Source of the DNA: Thalassospira sp. ER-Se-21-Dark
Lineage (GTDB): Bacteria; Pseudomonadota; Alphaproteobacteria; Rhodospirillales; Thalassospiraceae
Direction: 5' to 3'
Assembly: GCF_017922435.1 (NCBI RefSeq)
Contig: NZ_VDEZ01000003.1
Span: forward strand, 248,001-312,000
DNA length: 64,000 nucleotides
Under the pieces are notes generated by a model. The model was not told the DNA's origin, made no database searches, and was given only the letters and a program-made list of their open reading frames with translations. The position numbers and the translations under genes are program-made. Positions 1-8,008 of the stretch are shown piece by piece (position 1 is the first letter of the stretch; the number at the start of each line of letters is the position of its first letter).

Positions 1-680
1 ATATGCGGCAAGCCGCCCGCATTGTTGAAAACATGCATGAACGCATTTTCGAAATCGTCGAACCGGGTATGAAAAAGAACGAACTGGTTGCGGAAATCTT
101 CCGTACCGGGATCGCCGGTGTTGACGGCATTGGTGGCGACTATCCGGCGATTGTGCCGCTTCTGCCATCGGGCCCGGATGCTGGTGCACCGCATCTGACC
201 TGGGATGAAAAACCCGTTCCGGGCAATGCCGGCACCTTCTTTGAAATTGCCGGCTGTTACCGCCGCTATCATGCGCCGCTGTCGCGCACGATTTTCCTTG
301 GTGAACCCGATCAACGTTTCCTTGATGCCGAAAGTGCCCTGATCGAAGGCCTTCAGGCCGGGCTTGAAGCCGCCAAACCGGGCAATGTCTGCGAAGATAT
401 CGCCATTGCCTTCTTTGGGGTCTTGCAGAAATTCGGCATCGAAAAAGACAGCCGCTGTGGCTATCCGATCGGGCTTTCCTATCCGCCGGACTGGGGCGAA
501 CGCACCATGAGTTTGCGCCCCGGTGACCGCACCGTTCTTGAACCGGGCATGACCTTCCACTTCATGCCGGGCCTGTGGTTCGATGACTGGGGGATCGAGA
601 TCACTGAAAGCATGATGATCACCGAAACCGGGTCGAAAACCCTGACCAGCTATCCACGACAGCTGTTTGTCAAAAACTGA
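1..680 (+). CDS. doeA: Ectoine hydrolase DoeA (EutD), C-terminal part
   Basis: The reading frame is open at the left edge, so about 225 C-terminal residues of a roughly 400-residue protein are present. They form the pita-bread fold of the M24 creatinase/aminopeptidase P family. Ectoine hydrolase opens the ectoine ring to N-acetyl-diaminobutyrate in the cytoplasm. The usual M24 metal-binding GHGIG segment reads CGYPIGLSYPPDWGE here, and the late glutamate lies in GIEITESMMIT. Loss of the metal-ligand histidine fits the creatinase-like, non-metal ectoine hydrolases. The call leans on the next two genes, doeB and doeX, which follow in the same direction in the order seen in ectoine degradation operons. 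The first in-frame ATG visible, at position 3, is internal and not the true start. Confidence 0.85.
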   Translation, partial: MRQAARIVENMHERIFEIVEPGMKKNELVAEIFRTGIAGVDGIGGDYPAIVPLLPSGPDAGAPHLTWDEKPVPGNAGTFFEIAGCYRRYHAPLSRTIFLGEPDQRFLDAESALIEGLQAGLEAAKPGNVCEDIAIAFFGVLQKFGIEKDSRCGYPIGLSYPPDWGERTMSLRPGDRTVLEPGMTFHFMPGLWFDDWGIEITESMMITETGSKTLTSYPRQLFVKN

Positions 681-801
681 CCCTGAAAAACCGTTCCGCA
701 CGCCATGACATCGCGCCTTTTACGCGGGTCATGGTGTGCGTTACCCGACGCCACAGCCTGACGACGACGGTCGCGAAGTCAGGCTTTTTAAGGATACGAC
801 C

Positions 802-1800
802 ATGACAAAACCATCGCCCATCAGCCCGACGATCCCGCTTGATCAGGATGGCATTCACCACGGCTTTCTGAAGCTTCCCTATTCGCGTGATGATTCCGCG
901 TGGGGTGCCGTGATGATCCCGATCACCGTGGTCCGCAATGGCAATGGCCCCACCGCCCTTCTGACCGGCGGCAACCATGGCGACGAATATGAAGGCCTGG
1001 TATCGCTGTTCAAACTGGCAGAATCCCTGTCCGCAGGTGAAATCACCGGTCGTGTGATCATTCTGCCCGCCATGAACTATCCGGCATTTCGCAATGCATC
1101 GCGAACATCCCCGATTGATGCGGGCAACTTGAACCGGTCCTTCCCGGGCAAGCCGGATGGCACGGTCACGCAAAAGATCGCCGATTATATTTTCCGCTAT
1201 CTCGTGCCCGAGGCCGATATCGTTCTTGATATCCATTCCGGCGGCAAGACGCTTGATTTCGTCCCGTTCGCAGCGGCCCACGTCCTGCCCGACAAGGAAC
1301 AGGAAGCACGCTGCGTTGCCGCCATGAAGGCATTCGGTGCGCCCTATTCGATGATGATGCTCGAACTTGATGCGGTTGGCATGTTTGATACCGTGGTCGA
1401 GGAAGCTGGCAAAACCTTTGTCACCACCGAACTGGGTGGCGGCGGTTCAACCACGGCCGAACGTGTCGCGATTGCGGACCGTGGTGTGCGCAACATCCTT
1501 ATTCATGCCGGTATCCTCAAGGGTGAAATTGACCCCAGCCCGACCGGAACAACCATGCTTGATATGCCCGATGACCGTTGCTTTGTCGCATCCGAGGCAT
1601 CCGGCCTGTATGAGCCGTGCGTTGATCTGGGCGACATGGTCAAGGAAGGCGATCTGATCGCGCGTATTTATGATGTTGAACGCACAGGCACCCCGCCGCG
1701 CGAATATTATGCCCCGCGCGAAGGTATCGTTTCGTGCCGCCATTTCCAGGGCCTGATCAAAACGGGTGACTGTTTGATTGTGATTGCCGAGGTGCTCTGA
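802..1800 (+). CDS. doeB: N-alpha-acetyl-diaminobutyrate deacetylase DoeB (EutE)
   Basis: The protein has 332 residues of the succinylglutamate desuccinylase/aspartoacylase zinc peptidase family. It is predicted to remove the acetyl group from N-alpha-acetyl-L-2,4-diaminobutyrate, the product of DoeA, giving diaminobutyrate. Visible family signatures are GGNHGDEYEG (zinc ligands H and E), NRSFPG, and DIHSGG with the third zinc ligand. I chose the ATG at 802 because it lies just after AAGGATACGACC; an in-frame ATG at 736 would add 22 residues unlike the family. It follows doeA after 121 bases and is followed within 2 bases by doeX, so the three are probably one transcript. The enzymes that take diaminobutyrate to aspartate (DoeD, DoeC) are not in the window. 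Confidence 0.88.
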   Translation: MTKPSPISPTIPLDQDGIHHGFLKLPYSRDDSAWGAVMIPITVVRNGNGPTALLTGGNHGDEYEGLVSLFKLAESLSAGEITGRVIILPAMNYPAFRNASRTSPIDAGNLNRSFPGKPDGTVTQKIADYIFRYLVPEADIVLDIHSGGKTLDFVPFAAAHVLPDKEQEARCVAAMKAFGAPYSMMMLELDAVGMFDTVVEEAGKTFVTTELGGGGSTTAERVAIADRGVRNILIHAGILKGEIDPSPTGTTMLDMPDDRCFVASEASGLYEPCVDLGDMVKEGDLIARIYDVERTGTPPREYYAPREGIVSCRHFQGLIKTGDCLIVIAEVL

Positions 1801-1802
1801 CC

Positions 1803-2294
1803 ATGGTCCGGCTTGATGAGCTCGATCTGAAAATCCTCAAAACCCTGCAACGCGAAGGGCGCATCACCAAGGTCAAACTGGCCGAGGCGGTGAACCTTTC
1901 GCCAAGCCCGTGCTGGGAACGGCTCAAACGCCTTGAGGATCTTGGCGTTATTTCGGGGTATCACGCCCATATCAATCTGGAAAAGCTGGTCAAACCGACA
2001 CTGGTCCTGACCGAAGTAACCCTGCGTCATCACCAGCATGACGACTTTCAGATTTTCGAACGCGCCGTGCAAGACATCCCCGAAATCGTCGAATGCTATG
2101 CGCTTGGCGGCGGGGTCGATTACATGCTCAAGGTGCTGTGTCATGACGTTGATGCCTATCAACGTCTGATCGACCGGCTTTTGGTGTCCAATATCGGGAT
2201 CGATCGCTATTTCACCTATATCGTCACCAAAAAGGTCAAAACCACCTCAATCACCCCGATTGAAAATCTGGTCGAGCCCCCCGAACGCAAATAG
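1803..2294 (+). CDS. doeX: Lrp/AsnC-family regulator of ectoine catabolism, DoeX-like
   Basis: The protein has 163 residues: an N-terminal AsnC helix-turn-helix (about residues 4-50, with LDLKILKTLQREGRITKVKLAEAV) and a C-terminal RAM ligand-binding domain (about 70-150, ending in a conserved region that includes the ECYALGGGVDYMLKV stretch). DoeX/AsnC proteins encoded in ectoine degradation clusters sense intermediates such as diaminobutyrate and control the operon. It begins two bases after the doeB stop codon, which suggests translational coupling. The family assignment is firm. The specific DoeX role is inferred from this position. Confidence 0.85.
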   Translation: MVRLDELDLKILKTLQREGRITKVKLAEAVNLSPSPCWERLKRLEDLGVISGYHAHINLEKLVKPTLVLTEVTLRHHQHDDFQIFERAVQDIPEIVECYALGGGVDYMLKVLCHDVDAYQRLIDRLLVSNIGIDRYFTYIVTKKVKTTSITPIENLVEPPERK

Positions 2295-2451
2295 CCACTT
2301 CTGCCCCTGCATCGGAGTATCATTATTGCCTGCGTCGCCACATTAATCGCTTGGAACGGATAGAAATATCACCCGCGCTATAGTTCTTTTCTTTTCTTGA
2401 AAACTGTGGCGAAATCAGCGTTCGGGTTTTACCGCACAAGGGGGGGCGGAG

Positions 2452-3903
2452 ATGATCGCTGGCAATTGGGGGGCAAAAGCCCTGTTGATGGGCCTGTGCC
2501 TTGCCTTACAGGCCGGATGCCAGACAATTGATCCCGTGACGCCCACCACATCGTCAGTGCAGCAAAAAACATTTGTTTCCGCCGCCAAACCAGTTGCGAA
2601 CATGTCCGAAACCGGCGTCATCAGCTTTGAGCTGAACACTTCCGGTGTTGGTGGATATTACGGCTGGCAACTTCAGATCGCCCGCGCGGCCAACAACGCG
2701 GGGTTCACGCCGCTTATATCGAACCAATTGTCATCGGGCCAAATGCAACGCTTTGAAGTCTGGCCCGATCAGTATGCAATCAATGTCTTTCGTCTGGGAA
2801 ACCTGCAATATAGTGGCTGGATCGACGTCCACCCCGCGCAGGTCACCGTCGTCTATGCCGATTTCGGCTTGTTGTTTGACGACGTGAAAATCAACAATAT
2901 TGCCACCCTTGGAATCTATCAGCAGTCAAAAAACATTCCCGTATTGCTGACCCCGGTATCATCGACATACAGCCCCGAAATCCTTCAGGATGCGGATGGC
3001 TATCGCTTTGAATATCGTGGTCCGCAATATTATGGCAAACATGTCGGCACCGGAACCGTCACGATTTCGCACGCCGCCAATGAATTTGCCACCATTCGCA
3101 ATGCGACCCTCGAAGATACCGGCATATCAGGCACCCTGCAGTTTGCCGACAATCGTACGACAGATGGCACAATCGTCCGTTTGAACGGTGTCTATCAACT
3201 GGCCCCCAAAACGCGCACCATTTGGCCTGACGGTCGGGAATTTACCGGCAGCTATACTGTCTTTACACCCGGAAACGGCCTGCTACGCATGGCCGATGGA
3301 ACCTCGTGGCAAGGCGCCCTGCGCAACGAACGTCCTTTTGGGGCGGGGCGTATCGTTTTCGCAACCGATGGCTGGATCGATTTACCATCGGGCGAAGACT
3401 TCCCCTATCAAACCGGGACATTTTCCTGTGGTGGTGAAACCGTTCCGACCGGTGAATGCTATTACCATGCTGGCAAAAAACTGGCTTCGGCAAAAGAACT
3501 AGCCGCGTTGATCGAACAGGACCGCCAAATTGCGCTTGCAGCTGCTGCGCAAGCGGCCGCTGAAGAAACCAGACAACCTACTGCCGAAGGTGGTTGCCGA
3601 CAGGCCAGCGGAACATTTCGCGATACAACCGGCAACTCGACATTAACGCTTAGCGCCCCCGGCCAGGGCCGTGGAAATTTCGTCAGCTACACCTTTGGTG
3701 GCGCTGAAAAATACCGGTTTGAAATTGATTTTTCCTATACCACCACCCCTGACAGCATTGCCGTTACCTATGACGGTGCCGGAACCTATAGCAACGCCGC
3801 AACCGGCCAAATCCTTCAACAAACAAGCATACCCTCGGGCACTGTATCTTGCCGTTTCAACAACGATCTTTTAGTTTTTGACGGTGTCGAGTACCGCAAA
3901 TAA
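2452..3903 (+). CDS. Putative lipoprotein with MORN-like repeats, function unknown
   Basis: This 483-residue protein starts with a hydrophobic segment followed by LQAGC, so Cys23 may be a lipid-modified residue. The lipobox is imperfect because Gln20 occupies the -3 position. The middle part (about residues 255-310) carries glycine- and aromatic-rich strands such as WPDGREFTGSY and DGTSWQGAL that resemble MORN repeats. An alanine-rich helical stretch (about 345-375, LAALIEQDRQIALAAAAQAAAEE) links to a C-terminal beta-rich domain containing two cysteines. It is likely exported to the cell envelope. It stands alone, with 157 bases before it and 156 after, and belongs to neither neighbouring operon in an obvious way. 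I do not recognise a family with a known function. Confidence 0.65.
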   Translation: MIAGNWGAKALLMGLCLALQAGCQTIDPVTPTTSSVQQKTFVSAAKPVANMSETGVISFELNTSGVGGYYGWQLQIARAANNAGFTPLISNQLSSGQMQRFEVWPDQYAINVFRLGNLQYSGWIDVHPAQVTVVYADFGLLFDDVKINNIATLGIYQQSKNIPVLLTPVSSTYSPEILQDADGYRFEYRGPQYYGKHVGTGTVTISHAANEFATIRNATLEDTGISGTLQFADNRTTDGTIVRLNGVYQLAPKTRTIWPDGREFTGSYTVFTPGNGLLRMADGTSWQGALRNERPFGAGRIVFATDGWIDLPSGEDFPYQTGTFSCGGETVPTGECYYHAGKKLASAKELAALIEQDRQIALAAAAQAAAEETRQPTAEGGCRQASGTFRDTTGNSTLTLSAPGQGRGNFVSYTFGGAEKYRFEIDFSYTTTPDSIAVTYDGAGTYSNAATGQILQQTSIPSGTVSCRFNNDLLVFDGVEYRK

Positions 3904-4059
3904 CCGGCCTCCAGCCTGCTTGAACAGTAGTAAAACTATTAAACTCTGGGGCGAAAAAATGGCAAAAGGCGGCCAAAAAGCCGCAATCACGTTGATTTTG
4001 GCCGTAAATTTGCCCGCACGTCTGCGTAACCTTTCTGTAAAAATACACGGAGGTTATGC

Positions 4060-5466
4060 GTGCCTGATACTGGTCACTACGAAGAGTCCAACACCACCAA
4101 TACCGGTGATCGCCTGTTTCTCACAGCTTCTGTGATCGGAATTGCCGCGATCAGCTTTGGGCTTGGCGCGTTTGTGGTGCTGGCGGAAGTCCCGCCGTAC
4201 CAGTCTCTGAAAAATGCCTGGCGTGCCGGAACTGCACTTTGGGAACAACGGACCAAATATACTGATGTCGAACGGCTTGATTTCTGGTCACCGGCCCGCA
4301 CCGATCAAACCGGTGTCACCATCCACGACCAGGACAAGGTACAGGATGGCCTGACACTTTATTCATCGGGCGATGGTCCCCATGCGGTGCTGATCGATAT
4401 GGATGGTAACATCGTCCATGAATGGCGGATGCCGTTCAGCGCCATTCACGATGAAACATCGCCGATCCCCAATCCGCAAAAAGATGAATTCATGCATTGG
4501 CATACGGCCAAGATGGCGCCGGATGGCAATCTGATTGTCCAGTATACCGCGGCTGGCGATACGCCTTATGGCTATGGCATGGCCAAGATTGACCGTAATT
4601 CAAAACCGATCTGGAAATATCTTGGCACTGCGCATCATGATTTTTCCATCGCCGATGACGGGCGCGTCTATGCGCTGACACAGGAATTCCGCTTCAACAC
4701 CTATCCCAATCGCAAACAACTCAGGCCGCCGCGCCTTGATGATTTTGCCGTGATCCTGTCGCCCGATGGCAAGGAAATCAAACGCGTCTCGATCCTTGAT
4801 GCGCTGATCAATTCCAACTACGCCAACATGGTTGATTTCGCCCCCTATTTCGCCAATGAAGACATCCTTCATACCAACACGATCCAGTTGATCGACGATG
4901 AAACAGCGGCGAACTTTGCCTATGGCAAGGCGGGTGACGTCGTTCTGTCCTTCCGCGATCTTGGCATCATTGCCGTGCTGGATATGGATGCAGAAAAGAT
5001 CACCTGGGCGACCCGTGGGCCGTGGCTCGGCCAACATGACCCGGATGTTCTGCCCAATGGCGAAATCCTTTTGTTCGATAACCAGGGACAGTTTGCCGAT
5101 CCCGATGCCGGGTTCTCGCGCATTTTGCAAATTGATCCGCAAACAAACGCCATCACCTGGCAATACAAGGGCAACGCCGATCAGAAGTTTGACAGCAACA
5201 TTCGTGCTGATCAGCAACGTCTGGCCAATGGCAATACCCTGATTACGGAATCAAGTGGCGGTCGTCTGCTTGAAGTCACCGACAGCGGCGAAATCGTTTG
5301 GGAATTCCACAACCCGATCCGCCGCGATGATCCCGACAATCCCGGCAAGAAACTCGTCCCCGTCGTCTCACAGGCCGAACGCATCAGCGATGCGCGTGCC
5401 GACCTGTTTCGCACTACCGCCCCCGCCTCGAATACAGGCACCTCCAACGCAGGAGAAGCACAATGA
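4060..5466 (+). CDS. Membrane-anchored arylsulfotransferase (ASST)-like beta-propeller protein
   Basis: The 468-residue protein has one N-terminal membrane helix (about residues 18-41, RLFLTASVIGIAAISFGLG) followed by a repeated propeller domain. It shows ASST family signatures: HWHTAKMAPDGNLIVQY, FRDLGIIAVLDM, GQHDPDVLPNGEILLFDNQG and WEFHNP. Family members use a histidine to move sulfate from aryl sulfates to phenols without PAPS; some relatives may only bind carbohydrate or sulfated ligands. The start is a GTG at 4060, preceded by GGAGG at 4049-4053; the nearby ATG at 4056 hits a stop at once. The last codon overlaps the next gene as ATGA, so it heads a coupled four-gene operon that ends with a sulfotransferase. 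The propeller should face the periplasm. Confidence 0.75.
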   Translation: MPDTGHYEESNTTNTGDRLFLTASVIGIAAISFGLGAFVVLAEVPPYQSLKNAWRAGTALWEQRTKYTDVERLDFWSPARTDQTGVTIHDQDKVQDGLTLYSSGDGPHAVLIDMDGNIVHEWRMPFSAIHDETSPIPNPQKDEFMHWHTAKMAPDGNLIVQYTAAGDTPYGYGMAKIDRNSKPIWKYLGTAHHDFSIADDGRVYALTQEFRFNTYPNRKQLRPPRLDDFAVILSPDGKEIKRVSILDALINSNYANMVDFAPYFANEDILHTNTIQLIDDETAANFAYGKAGDVVLSFRDLGIIAVLDMDAEKITWATRGPWLGQHDPDVLPNGEILLFDNQGQFADPDAGFSRILQIDPQTNAITWQYKGNADQKFDSNIRADQQRLANGNTLITESSGGRLLEVTDSGEIVWEFHNPIRRDDPDNPGKKLVPVVSQAERISDARADLFRTTAPASNTGTSNAGEAQ

Positions 5467-5768
5467 AACCGCAAATGAACAGCTCGATAATTCCGGCATC
5501 TAATGCCAAACAATCCCAGACGTTTCTGACCATTGGCACTGTAACGCTTGCGGGCGCGATGATGCTGATTGCCTTTCCCGCCCAGGCCTATGTCGGGCCA
5601 GGTGCTGGTCTTAGCCTGCTATCCGCCTTGTGGGCGGTTTTGGCGGCAATCGTCGTTGCGGTCGGTTTTGTTTTGATGTGGCCGCTTCGCAAGATGATGC
5701 GCAAACGCAAGGCCAACCGCGCGGCAAAGCCGACGACCGCAAACGCATCAGAACATCAAAATTCCTGA
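5463..5768 (+). CDS. Small membrane protein with YVGPGAG motif
   Basis: This 101-residue protein has a signal-peptide-like N-terminus ending in FPAQA (about residue 42). The motif YVGPGAG follows at once, then a long membrane helix (about 50-73) and a strongly basic tail (RKMMRKRKANRAAK). Cleavage would leave the GPGAG motif at the mature N-terminus outside the membrane, with the basic tail in the cytoplasm. Similar short AYxGPGAG proteins occur beside phosphodiesterases and sulfotransferases, but no activity is known to me. It overlaps the preceding gene by ATGA and has an AGGAGA ribosome site at about 5453. An accessory role in the same membrane complex as its neighbours is inferred. Confidence 0.65.
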   Translation: MKPQMNSSIIPASNAKQSQTFLTIGTVTLAGAMMLIAFPAQAYVGPGAGLSLLSALWAVLAAIVVAVGFVLMWPLRKMMRKRKANRAAKPTTANASEHQNS

Positions 5769-5803
5769 ATGGGCAGGCCGATGAATTCAAACCGGATGAT
5801 CCG

Positions 5804-5848
5804 CCACGGGAATGTTTGCCACGGGACTATTTGCCATGGGATTATTTG
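5804..5848 (+). repeat. Three tandem copies of a 15-bp unit at a gene start
   Basis: The units are CCACGGGAATGTTTG (5804-5818), CCACGGGACTATTTG (5819-5833) and CCATGGGATTATTTG (5834-5848). The array holds both possible start codons of the downstream membrane protein, ATG at 5812 in unit 1 and ATG at 5836 in unit 3. Unit-number change by slippage would keep the frame while changing the N-terminus and the distance to a ribosome site. Confidence 0.85.
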
Positions 5849-6576
5849 ATTGGCCCGCCCCGGCATTTGCCGCCCTTGATGACCTGATGGCCACCGCCAT
5901 TGGTCCATTTGGCCGGGTGCTGATTTGGGCGTTGATCTGTGCTGGCTTTTCCATGGTTTTATATCGCCTGATCTCGCCGCAAACCCGCATCAAGCAGGTA
6001 AAGGCCGAAGTCAAGGCTGCCCAGCGCGCCATGTCCGATGACGATGGCGAGGATTTCGGGCAGGGCATGCAACTTGCCAAGGCGCAGCTTGCCAAATCCT
6101 TCAAACTGGTCGGCTTTGTCATTGGCCCGGCGGTTGTGGCATCCTTGCCTGCCCTTGCCCTGATTGTCTGGCTGGACGGGCAATACGGATATAGCTGCCC
6201 GCCGCCCGGCGAACCGGTTCAGATCGACGTAGAACCCAAGGATACCGAGATCGAACAGATCGGCGGCAATCCTGATGCGGTCACCGGCGCCTGCCCGATC
6301 GTCCAGATCCCCGGACATATCGAAGGACACAGCCATATCGTCGAGGCAGCAGCCCCCATCCCGGTCATGCATCATAAAGTCTGGTGGAACAGCCTGATCG
6401 GCAATCCGGCGGGTTATTTGCCTGATGACACCCCGGTCACGCAGCTTCGCTTTGCCCTGCAAAGTCAGGAAATCCTCTCTGCCGGTCCGGACTGGGCCCG
6501 CGGGTGGGAGCTGACATTCTTCATAAGCCTGTTGCTGGGGTCACTTGCCATCAAGAAAGGGTTTCGGATCGAATGA
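5812..6576 (+). CDS. Oxa1/EMC3 (DUF106)-like three-helix membrane protein
   Basis: The 254-residue protein has a membrane helix at about 33-52 (VLIWALICAGFSMVLYRLI), then a charged cytosolic helical hairpin (about 55-98, QVKAEVKAAQRAMSDDDGED) and a second membrane helix at about 100-125. A roughly 100-residue extracytoplasmic segment with cysteines (YGYSCPPP, GACPIVQ) follows, then a last helix (about 232-248). One helix, a cytosolic coiled hairpin and then more helices is the layout of the Oxa1 superfamily (YidC, EMC3, DUF106); I propose this from topology and the AQRAM-type hairpin alone. The start could be 5812 or 5836, both inside the 15-bp repeat array. Its stop overlaps the sulfotransferase start as ATGA, so translation is coupled. 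Confidence 0.6.
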   Translation: MFATGLFAMGLFDWPAPAFAALDDLMATAIGPFGRVLIWALICAGFSMVLYRLISPQTRIKQVKAEVKAAQRAMSDDDGEDFGQGMQLAKAQLAKSFKLVGFVIGPAVVASLPALALIVWLDGQYGYSCPPPGEPVQIDVEPKDTEIEQIGGNPDAVTGACPIVQIPGHIEGHSHIVEAAAPIPVMHHKVWWNSLIGNPAGYLPDDTPVTQLRFALQSQEILSAGPDWARGWELTFFISLLLGSLAIKKGFRIE

Positions 6577-7712
6577 CCAATGCGACCGCGAAACAGGCAT
6601 CAAACAGCAATGCGTTTCATGTCGCTGGCTGGGATCACTGGCTAAGCGGGCTGGTATCGCGCCACCCGCAACACTGGATCCGGCTGGGCAATTTCGAAAC
6701 CAGACTGGCCGCCGACGCCATTGAAGATATCCGGATCGAAAAGCCGATCTTCATCGCCGGCCTTGCCCGATCAGGCAGCACCATTTTGCTCGAAACACTG
6801 GCCGGGCACGCGGATGCGGCAACCCATCGCTATCGCGATTACCCGCCTGTTTTCACGCCCTGGCTGTGGAACCGCTTTGTCGATCTGGCGCCTGGCAAGA
6901 AAAATGTTGCGGTCGAACGCACCCATGCAGATGGCATCAATGTCACCCCCGAAAGCCCCGAAGCCTTCGAGGAAATGATCTGGATGGCCTTTTTCAACAA
7001 TCTGCATGAAATCGGCAAAAGCAACGTTCTTGATGGCCATATCAGCAACCCGGCCTTTGAACAGTTTTACCGCGATCACATTCGCAAACTGATCCATGTT
7101 CGCGGCGGCCAACGCTATGTTTCCAAGGCCAATTACCTGGTCACGCGGATGGAATATCTGCTGTCGATTTTCCCCGATGCCCGGTTTGTCTTACCGGTGC
7201 GCGATCCGGTCTGGCATATCGCATCCCTGATCAAGCAGCATAAACTGTTCTGCGCGGGCGAAGCCGACAACCCGCGCGCCATCGCCCATATGCAGCGCGT
7301 CGGACATTATGAATTCGGGCTGGACCGCCGCCCAATCAATACCGGCGATTTGCACGAAACCTTCGCGATCATGAAGCTCTGGACCAATGGCGATGAGATT
7401 GAAGGCTGGGCGCGGTATTGGTCCAACCTGCATCATTATCTGGCCGACCGGATGATCGTGAACAAGGATCTGGCAAAGGCAACACTGGTCGTGCGCTACG
7501 AAGATCTGGTCGCCGATCCAGCCAAACAACTCGCATCCCTGTTTGACCATGTCGAACTTGATGATGCCCAGCCCCTGATTGATAGCGTCGCGCCGACCAT
7601 TCATGCACCGGATTATTACAGGCCGAAATTCGATGATGATGAAATTGCCCTGATCCGCGATATCACAAAGATCGCCGCCAAACGCTTTGGCTATGACGCG
7701 GTATCTGTCTGA
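6573..7712 (+). CDS. Sulfotransferase family protein (PAPS-dependent type)
   Basis: The 379-residue protein begins at the ATG that overlaps the previous stop. It carries the sulfotransferase 5' phosphosulfate loop IAGLARSGSTIL (about 61-72) and the 3' phosphate-binding region around FVLPVRDP (Arg210, about 204-212), followed by HIASLIKQH. These bind the PAPS donor in the cytoplasm. A conserved late VVRYEDLVADP segment is also typical of the family. The acceptor cannot be told from the sequence. Its operon partners are an ASST-like propeller, a GPGAG protein and an Oxa1-like membrane protein, which suggests sulfation of an envelope or exported compound. It has no signal peptide. Confidence 0.8.
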   Translation: MTNATAKQASNSNAFHVAGWDHWLSGLVSRHPQHWIRLGNFETRLAADAIEDIRIEKPIFIAGLARSGSTILLETLAGHADAATHRYRDYPPVFTPWLWNRFVDLAPGKKNVAVERTHADGINVTPESPEAFEEMIWMAFFNNLHEIGKSNVLDGHISNPAFEQFYRDHIRKLIHVRGGQRYVSKANYLVTRMEYLLSIFPDARFVLPVRDPVWHIASLIKQHKLFCAGEADNPRAIAHMQRVGHYEFGLDRRPINTGDLHETFAIMKLWTNGDEIEGWARYWSNLHHYLADRMIVNKDLAKATLVVRYEDLVADPAKQLASLFDHVELDDAQPLIDSVAPTIHAPDYYRPKFDDDEIALIRDITKIAAKRFGYDAVSV

Positions 7713-7743
7713 TACCGCCTGATCGGACCCACGCGAACACCGC

Positions 7744-7785
7744 CAAATAAAAAAGCGGGACAGGATCATCATCATCCTGTCCCGC
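7744..7785 (-). terminator. Rho-independent terminator of the TRAP/amidase operon
   Basis: A 12-bp perfect stem (7755-7766 with 7774-7785, GCGGGACAGGAT on the plus strand) has a 7-base loop. Read on the minus strand it is followed by TTTTTTATTTGG. It lies downstream of the small membrane gene ending at 7823. On the plus strand the T-run is missing, so termination of the sulfotransferase operon here is less certain. Confidence 0.85.
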
Positions 7786-7822
7786 AAGTTTGCTTGCATC
7801 TTCAGGGGTTCTCCCCGTCAGA

Positions 7823-8008
7823 TCAGTGTTTGTCTTCCTTGTGGCCCATGGCGACATGCCACATATCCCACCCGGCAAGCCCCACCGTCAGCGCCACCAT
7901 CACCGCAAGGTCAAAGCGGGTGACATAGCCGACAAGAATGCCGACAAATCCGACAAGCACAGCAAAGGCCAGAAGTGCCATGGCACGGTTCAAAAGACTG
8001 TTTTCCAT
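7823..8008 (-). CDS. Small two-helix membrane protein in the TRAP/amidase operon
   Basis: This 61-residue protein has two probable membrane helices (about 8-28, ALLAFAVLVGFVGILVGYV, and 33-50) and a histidine-rich C-terminus (WHVAMGHKEDKH). Its ATG overlaps the stop of the amidase gene as TAATG, and it sits immediately before a strong terminator, so it is the last gene of the transporter operon. The overlap and the tidy operon position are the reasons I treat it as real. I recognise no family. A helper role for the transporter or amidase is a guess. Confidence 0.6.
   Translation of the reverse strand: MENSLLNRAMALLAFAVLVGFVGILVGYVTRFDLAVMVALTVGLAGWDMWHVAMGHKEDKH

Noticed and set aside
736-801. 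Longer doeB start
   Set aside because: The 22 extra residues do not resemble the family and the ATG at 802 suits the expected N-terminus.
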